Shown here: positions 6,214 through 10,353 of the stretch, one piece after another | How positions within the stretch are numbered: the first letter of the stretch is position 1 | How the letters are laid out: each line of letters begins with the position of its first letter | Assembly: GCA_964549785.1 (NCBI GenBank) | Contig: CAZJXA010000111.1 | Span: forward strand, 1 to 10,353 | Reading direction: 5' to 3' | DNA length: 10,353 nt | DNA from: JBEIUO01 sp964549785 | Lineage (GTDB): Bacteria; Planctomycetota; Phycisphaerae; Phycisphaerales; UBA1924 | Made by a program: the position numbers and the translations under genes | The notes under the pieces: generated by a model | Told to the model about the DNA's origin: nothing | Databases searched by the model: none | What the model saw: only the letters and a program-made list of their open reading frames with translations

Positions 6214-7110
6214 ATGCACCGTTCCCGCTCCGCGCGAAGTTTCACGTTGATCGAGTTGCTGGTCGTCATCGCCATCATCTCCGTTCTCATCGGCATCCTC
6301 CTGCCAACCCTAGCCAAGTCCCGCGACGCCGCCCGCGACATTAAGTGCGCCTCCAACCTCTCGAACATCGCCAAGTGTTTCACGCTCTACGCCAACGATC
6401 ACAAGGAGCGCGTCGTTCCCTCGTACACGATGACCGGAATCGACACCAACCTGCCGCTAGAAGGCTGGGGTCCGATCTTCCACCGAGACGAATACCTACT
6501 CGGCACCCGTAGCATCAAGACCAGTGTGTACACCTGCCCCAACACCGCCGACGTGGAAGGGATGGCCGCCGGCCAGACCGGGACTAACCCGCTCAATTCC
6601 CGCGGATGGATGGATTGGCCCAATTTCCGCAGCAACGGAGTCGCCAACACCCCGACAGAAATCCCGGAACGCGGCTTTAACGACATCATCCGCGTTGCAT
6701 ATTGGATCAACGCCGACAACCCCATCGGCGGCACGGTCTCCAACCCTCAAAACACGTTCTATACATCGTCCGTCGGCCACGGGCCGAGCAGTGACGGGGT
6801 CACCCTTGACTACACCACCATCGCCGCCTTCGTCCGACCGCACGAACTCATCACCATTGCTGACGGCCTCTACACGGGTCGCCACCGCGACAACCGCCTG
6901 AACGCCCCGAATGGCCGAATCGGCTACCGCCACGGCACCTCCGACACCGCCAACGCGGCCTTCGCCGACGCCCACGTCCGCCCCATCAAAGGAACCGAGT
7001 TCCCCCGAGGGGCGGGCGGTGCCAACACGTTGGCCGACGTCCGCGCCGATAACTCGAACGGCAAGCCCAGCGTGTACGCTAACCCGGAGCGCTCACTGGC
7101 CGCCCCGTGA
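6214..7110 (+). CDS. Planctomycete-type pseudopilin (prepilin-type N-terminal methylation domain protein)
   Basis: A 298-residue protein from ATG 6214 with AGGA seven bases upstream. The N-terminus MHRSRSARS-FTLIELLVVIAI is a type IV prepilin/type II secretion pseudopilin signal: a basic leader, a cut before Phe10, Glu at mature position 5, and a hydrophobic helix to about residue 32. A prepilin peptidase should process it, and it would be assembled by a GspF-type platform such as the one coded at 7887-9175. The globular part contains KCASNLSNIAKC (44-55), usual in large planctomycete pseudopilins, and a C-terminal GYRHGTSDTANAAFADAHVR (238-257) corresponding to the RHxxxxNxxFxDGH signature. 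Two deviations are Ser rather than Gly before the cut, and Asp-Ala rather than Asp-Gly in the C-terminal motif. Its last 18 bp overlap the convergent gene. Its precise role, whether in secretion or in surface filaments, is unknown. Confidence 0.9.
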   Translation: MHRSRSARSFTLIELLVVIAIISVLIGILLPTLAKSRDAARDIKCASNLSNIAKCFTLYANDHKERVVPSYTMTGIDTNLPLEGWGPIFHRDEYLLGTRSIKTSVYTCPNTADVEGMAAGQTGTNPLNSRGWMDWPNFRSNGVANTPTEIPERGFNDIIRVAYWINADNPIGGTVSNPQNTFYTSSVGHGPSSDGVTLDYTTIAAFVRPHELITIADGLYTGRHRDNRLNAPNGRIGYRHGTSDTANAAFADAHVRPIKGTEFPRGAGGANTLADVRADNSNGKPSVYANPERSLAAP

Positions 7111-7749
7111 TGGTTCGGATCCACATTCGGGGCACACGCCACGGATTCCCCCGCGTTCGTACCCGCACTGTTCGCACTGCCCGCGTTTCCGCCGACTCAA
7201 CTGCACAACCCATCCGGCCCCCACCATTGCGATGAAGACCGGCGCCGCCAAAGTCAGCGTGTTGACGACGACCCCTCCCCCGAGCAACCTGACCGGCACC
7301 CGACGATGGACAAACCCGCTCGGCAAGCGGTGAATCTGCCACCAACCCTCCAACAGGCGCGGAAAAGAACTGCCCACCTCACGGGCCGCCGCGCACGGCA
7401 CCGGCCATCCGTATCCGAACGAGTTGACCGCTTCACCCCGCCGCGCCTCTGCCCAACCGGGGAGAGGCGGCGCGGTTGAAGAAAGCTCAGGTTGACTCGG
7501 CGATGCGGTCCAGTCTAACTCCATCGCCTTGAACCGCTCACGTCCCCACGCCGATGAACCGCGGTATCCGAACCACACTCCGTTACGCTCCACTGCCCCG
7601 CCCGTAAACGTCCGTTCGATCCAGGCCGATTGCCCGCGATCCGCCCACGCGAGTCCCCACGCCAGACCCACGGAGGCCATCGCACCGACGACCATCGACA
7701 CCACCGCCGCGATCGCCACGCTCCGGCCCTCCATCCCCCGAGCGTACAC
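7093..7749 (-). CDS. Two-helix membrane protein with C-terminal zinc ribbon, function unknown
   Basis: A 218-residue protein read from GTG 7749, chosen because AGGA lies seven bases upstream; an ATG five codons later (7734) has only a G-run next to it. One membrane helix is at about 10-35 and a second at about 157-183. Between them lies a poorly conserved, Trp-rich, presumably extracytoplasmic domain of about 120 residues. After the second helix a basic SRRKRG leads into CEQCGY-x8-GVCPECGS, where Cys192, Cys195, Cys206 and Cys209 form a CxxC-x10-CxxC zinc ribbon facing the cytoplasm. Membrane proteins with this kind of short C-terminal ribbon are very common and uncharacterised in planctomycetes. 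It converges on the pseudopilin gene with an 18-bp overlap and diverges from the GspF gene, with 137 bp between start codons. No function is proposed. Confidence 0.78.
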   Translation of the reverse strand: MYARGMEGRSVAIAAVVSMVVGAMASVGLAWGLAWADRGQSAWIERTFTGGAVERNGVWFGYRGSSAWGRERFKAMELDWTASPSQPELSSTAPPLPGWAEARRGEAVNSFGYGWPVPCAAAREVGSSFPRLLEGWWQIHRLPSGFVHRRVPVRLLGGGVVVNTLTLAAPVFIAMVGAGWVVQLSRRKRGQCEQCGYERGGIRGVCPECGSEPSRGGQ

Positions 7750-7886
7750 GCCGCCGTCCTAGCCCGCCCAAAGCGGCCGGTTCACCCGAACACACCCCGG
7801 TTGGCGGCATACCACCCGCAGGGTGCCCCCGTTCCCCCGCGTTCACGATTCACCCGCCCGTTTCGGCCGATAGAGTTGTCTTCCAA

Positions 7887-9175
7887 ATGTCACGCGCACT
7901 CGCACGCTCCCACACCGGCCCCAAACCCGATACCAGCGGCTCTTTCCTGGTGTTCGCCGCCANNNNNNNNNNNNNNNNNNNNNNNNNNNNNNNNNNNNNN
8001 NNNNNNNNNNNNNNNNNNNNNNNNNNNNNNNNNNNNNNNNNNNNNNNNNNNNNNNNNNNNNNCGCCGCCAACTCGGCGAAGATCTCCGCAAGGGCCGTCT
8101 GGTCGCGATTAAAACCTGGTCTCTCCCAAGTTGGGCGGGCACCGACAATAAAGTCCGCCTGAAAGATCAGGCCGAACTCCACCTGCAACTCTCACAACTC
8201 CTGGTCCGCGGCGTTCCCTTGGTGGAAGCGCTCGACGTCACCTCCACCGCCGTCGCGCCCCGAACCAAGCCCCGCGTCGAACGCATGCGAGACTTGGTCG
8301 CCGCGGGCTCGAGTTTTTCCGATGCGTGCGAGCAGGTCGCCATCTTCGACCGTGTTACGATCTCGGTGTATCGGGCGGCCGAACGCACCGGCGACCTGGC
8401 AGGGGCCGCCAAGCAACTTTCGTTGACTACCCGCCGGCAACTCGCCATCAGCGGCAAGGTCGGCACGCTGATGATCTACCCCGCCATCGTCCTCAGCATC
8501 AGCGTCATCGTCACCACCGGCATGCTCACCATGATCGTGCCCCGAATCGGCAAAGCCCTCGAGGGCGCCGGCGTTGAACTCCCGTGGTTCACCCGCATGA
8601 TGGTCGTCGCGGGTACCTTCCTCAAAGACAACTGGCTCATCGCGACGCTCACGGTCCTCGCCTGCGTCACCGCCGCCGTCTTCGCGCGAGAAGGCATCGC
8701 CCGCTTTGTGGGCCGCGCCTCGCGCTCCATCCCCATCCTGAAAGACGTCGTGATGGCGCAGGAAGCGGCTCGCTTTTTCACCGTCATGGCCGCCATGACG
8801 CGGAGCGGCATCACCCTGGCCGAGGCCCTCGGAACAGCCGTCGCCGCCATCGGCCACCCGGCGCTCAAGAAGCAGCTCTCCTCCCTCCGCACCAAACTCG
8901 TCGAGGGCGGCGTCCTCCGAAATCTCATCGACCGCGTCGATGCCCTCCCCGTCCCCACCCGCCGCCTCCTGATCGCTGCCGAGCGCGCCGGCGACCTTGA
9001 ATCCGCCTTCGAGACCCTCGCCCAGGACATGGCCGACGAACTCGACCGCCGCAGCAGCCGCCTCCTCGCCGCGCTCGAACCTCTCCTTATCGTAATGATG
9101 TTCCTCATGATCGGCACCCTCCTGCTCTCCATCATGATCCCTCTCATGAAACTCAGCGGCCAGCAGTTGGGGTAA
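7887..9175 (+). CDS. Type II secretion / type IV pilus inner-membrane platform protein (GspF/PilC family), interrupted by an assembly gap
   Basis: Before the gap, ATG 7887 gives 25 residues ending SFLVFAA, matching the usual F-x-Y-x-A start of GspF proteins. After the gap the frame is open from 8063 (RRQLGEDLRKGRL) to TAA 9173-9175, giving 370 residues. Two GspF domains are present. The first has AELHLQLSQLLVRGVPLVEAL and AERTGDL. The second has ARFFTVMAAMTRSGITLAEAL, AERAGDL and ALEPLLIVMMFLMIGTLLLS. Three membrane segments are visible: one near the end of each domain (MIYPAIVLSISVIVTTGMLT; LLIVMMFLMIGTLL) and one between them (LIATLTVLACVTAAVF). These proteins form the inner-membrane base on which pilin or pseudopilin subunits are assembled with a cytoplasmic ATPase. 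Family length is about 400, so only some 15-20 residues seem missing. ATPase and other machinery genes are not in the window. Confidence 0.9.
7963..8062. other. Assembly gap of exactly 100 N within the GspF gene
   Basis: One hundred consecutive N, a conventional placeholder for a gap of unknown size. The last 8 bases before it and the first 8 after it are the same, CGCCGCCA. Reading frames on the two sides do not match across 100 bases. Confidence 0.97.
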
Positions 9176-9329
9176 GAGCAAAATCGCCACTCCCACAGCG
9201 CAACTGGCGGCATCCAAGGTCTAACACCGACCCGCTCCTTCGCGCGCTGCCGTTCGTACTTTGCCATTTGCCATTTGCTATTTGCTATTTCGCCCTTGGG
9301 CGCCCCCACACCCAGTACCCTCTAGCCCC
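9176..9329. other. Spacer between the GspF and spermidine synthase-like genes
   Basis: A 154-bp gene-free spacer. It contains the heptamer repeat described separately and a small CGCCC-TT-GGGCG hairpin at 9291-9302. I see no clear terminator with a T-run and no convincing two-box promoter. Confidence 0.6.
9260..9287. repeat. Tandem heptamer repeat, four copies of TTTGCYA
   Basis: Four head-to-tail units, two TTTGCCA followed by two TTTGCTA, then a degenerate TTTCGCC. The tract is AT-rich within GC-rich surroundings and lies in an intergenic spacer. Confidence 0.85.
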
Positions 9330-10353
9330 ATGCCCCCTTTCGCTTTCGCCATCTTCATCTCCGCCGCGCTCCTCTTCCTCGTCCAGCCCCTCACGGGCAA
9401 ACTGCTGCTCCCACTGCTCGGCGGCAGCCCGTCCGTCTGGAACACCTGCATGGTGTTCTTTCAAGCCGTCCTTCTTTTGGGCTACCTCTACTCCCACCTC
9501 ATCACCAAGCACCTGAAGCCCGCCGCCCAGGCCATCGTTCACGTCGCCGTCCTGAGCCTCGCCGCGATCTCCCTCCCGATATCCGCCGAGCTCGCCCCCG
9601 CTGCGCCAGAGTCGCCCACCCGCTGGCTCCTCCAAACCCTGGCGCTCACCGTCGGCCTTCCCTTTTTCGTCGTCGCCACCACCGGCCCGCTCATCCAGCG
9701 CTGGTTCTCCCGCACCCAGCACGCCGCGGCCAAAGACCCCTACTTCCTCTACGCCGCCAGCAACCTGGGCAGCGTCATCGGCCTCCTCGCCTACCCGATC
9801 GTTCTCGAGCCGCTCTTGACGCGTGAGGGCCAGAGCACCGTGTGGACCCTCGGCTACGCGCTCCTGGGCATCGCGCTCGTGGTCTGCGCCGCCCTCACGC
9901 TCAAAGCCTCCCGCGCTGCGACACGTTCGTACGAAACCGCCGCTCTCCCCGAAGCCCCCAAGACCGTCCCCCTCACGTGGAAGCGCCGGGCCCTCTGGGT
10001 CTTCTATGCCTTCATCCCCTCCAGCCTCATGCTCGGCGTCACGCAGCACATCTCCACCGATATCGCCGCCATCCCTCTCCTCTGGATTGTCCCGCTCCTC
10101 ATCTACCTCGCCAGTTTCATCATCGCCTTCTCGCCACGCTTCCCCACACTCGCCGCCGCGCTCGGTCGCGGGCTCCCGTTCGCGATGCTCGCGCTCCTGC
10201 TCGTCCTCGTTTCGGGCCTGCTCACCCACGTCCTGATCACGGTCAGCATCCACCTCCTGGTCTTCGCCCTCGTCGCGACACTCGCGCACCGCCGCCTCGC
10301 CGACGACCGCCCCGGTGTCGAACACCTTACCGAGTTCTACCTCCTCATGTCCG
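9330..10353 (+). CDS. Fused MFS/spermidine synthase-like membrane protein, 3' end outside the window
   Basis: The frame is open from ATG 9330 to the right edge, giving 341 residues without a stop. It is a polytopic membrane protein. The N-terminus FAIFISAALLFLVQPLTGKL and then LLGGSPSVWNTCMVFFQAVL (29-48) match the membrane half of proteins annotated as fused MFS/spermidine synthase. Further family marks are YAASNLGSVIGLLAYP (141-156), PSSLMLGVTQHISTDIAAIP (230-249) followed by LLWIVPLLIYL, and EHLTEFYLLMS (331-341). About eight or more membrane helices are visible. In this family an aminopropyltransferase (SpeE-like) domain normally follows; it would lie beyond the window, so polyamine synthesis cannot be confirmed. 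No Shine-Dalgarno precedes the ATG. It follows the GspF gene on the same strand after 154 bp, which does not suggest tight co-transcription. Confidence 0.87.
   Translation, partial: MPPFAFAIFISAALLFLVQPLTGKLLLPLLGGSPSVWNTCMVFFQAVLLLGYLYSHLITKHLKPAAQAIVHVAVLSLAAISLPISAELAPAAPESPTRWLLQTLALTVGLPFFVVATTGPLIQRWFSRTQHAAAKDPYFLYAASNLGSVIGLLAYPIVLEPLLTREGQSTVWTLGYALLGIALVVCAALTLKASRAATRSYETAALPEAPKTVPLTWKRRALWVFYAFIPSSLMLGVTQHISTDIAAIPLLWIVPLLIYLASFIIAFSPRFPTLAAALGRGLPFAMLALLLVLVSGLLTHVLITVSIHLLVFALVATLAHRRLADDRPGVEHLTEFYLLMS

Noticed and set aside
7813..7825. CACCC-GCA-GGGTG hairpin in the divergent spacer
   Set aside because: The stem is only five pairs, with no T-run or start codon relation to suggest a function.
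7887..8162. 91-residue frame crossing the N gap
   Set aside because: Its part after the gap is in a different phase from the GspF frame and shows no family similarity; only its first 25 residues are used, as the GspF start.
8192..9217. 341-residue minus-strand reading frame
   Set aside because: It is antisense to GspF, extremely rich in Asp, Glu and Gly, an expected shadow of GC-rich coding DNA.
9285..10325. 346-residue minus-strand acidic reading frame
   Set aside because: It is antisense to the polytopic membrane protein, which has clear family motifs; the acidic frame has none.

Overview
The window looks like a chromosomal segment of a GC-rich, Gram-negative-type bacterium, most likely a planctomycete of the class Phycisphaerae. 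Three neighbouring secreted proteins end in the same duplicated Asp-rich tag finishing in Gly-Cys, which I recall from 'GC-type dockerin' proteins of Phycisphaerae. A large planctomycete-style pseudopilin and a membrane protein with a C-terminal zinc ribbon point the same way. This assignment rests on recognised families, not on a search.

Layout. Positions 1-544 (minus) hold a stand-alone HD-GYP phosphodiesterase that runs off the left edge. Positions 700-4387 (minus) hold three secreted, tag-bearing proteins, in transcription order: a seven-repeat FG-GAP/VCBS beta-propeller with an Ig-like front domain, a small blue-copper protein, and a serine beta-lactamase-like hydrolase. Spacers of 146-197 bp and separate promoter-like sequences suggest individual transcription. 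Positions 4598-6184 (minus) hold an AI-2E-type membrane permease with an unusual low-complexity insert. A pseudopilin (6214-7110, plus) diverges from it and overlaps tail-to-tail with a zinc-ribbon membrane protein (7093-7749, minus). Positions 7887-9175 (plus) hold a GspF/PilC-type inner-membrane platform protein interrupted by a 100-N assembly gap near its N-terminus. From 9330 to the right edge (plus) is the membrane half of a fused MFS/spermidine synthase-like protein.

How the parts relate. The pseudopilin and GspF belong to type II secretion/type IV pilus machinery, but without the ATPase or secretin they do not form a complete system here. The three tagged proteins look like cell-surface or periplasmic cargo sharing one C-terminal targeting or anchoring device. 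That device is the most distinctive feature: in all three proteins a Cys lies exactly 12 residues before the Ser of the first repeat, and the terminal Cys lies exactly 14 residues after the Ser of the second. Other points of note are a heptamer tandem repeat at 9260-9287, a possible leaderless promoter for the pseudopilin, and a gap whose true length can be constrained by reading frame. No CRISPR array, tRNA, rRNA or insertion sequence was seen.
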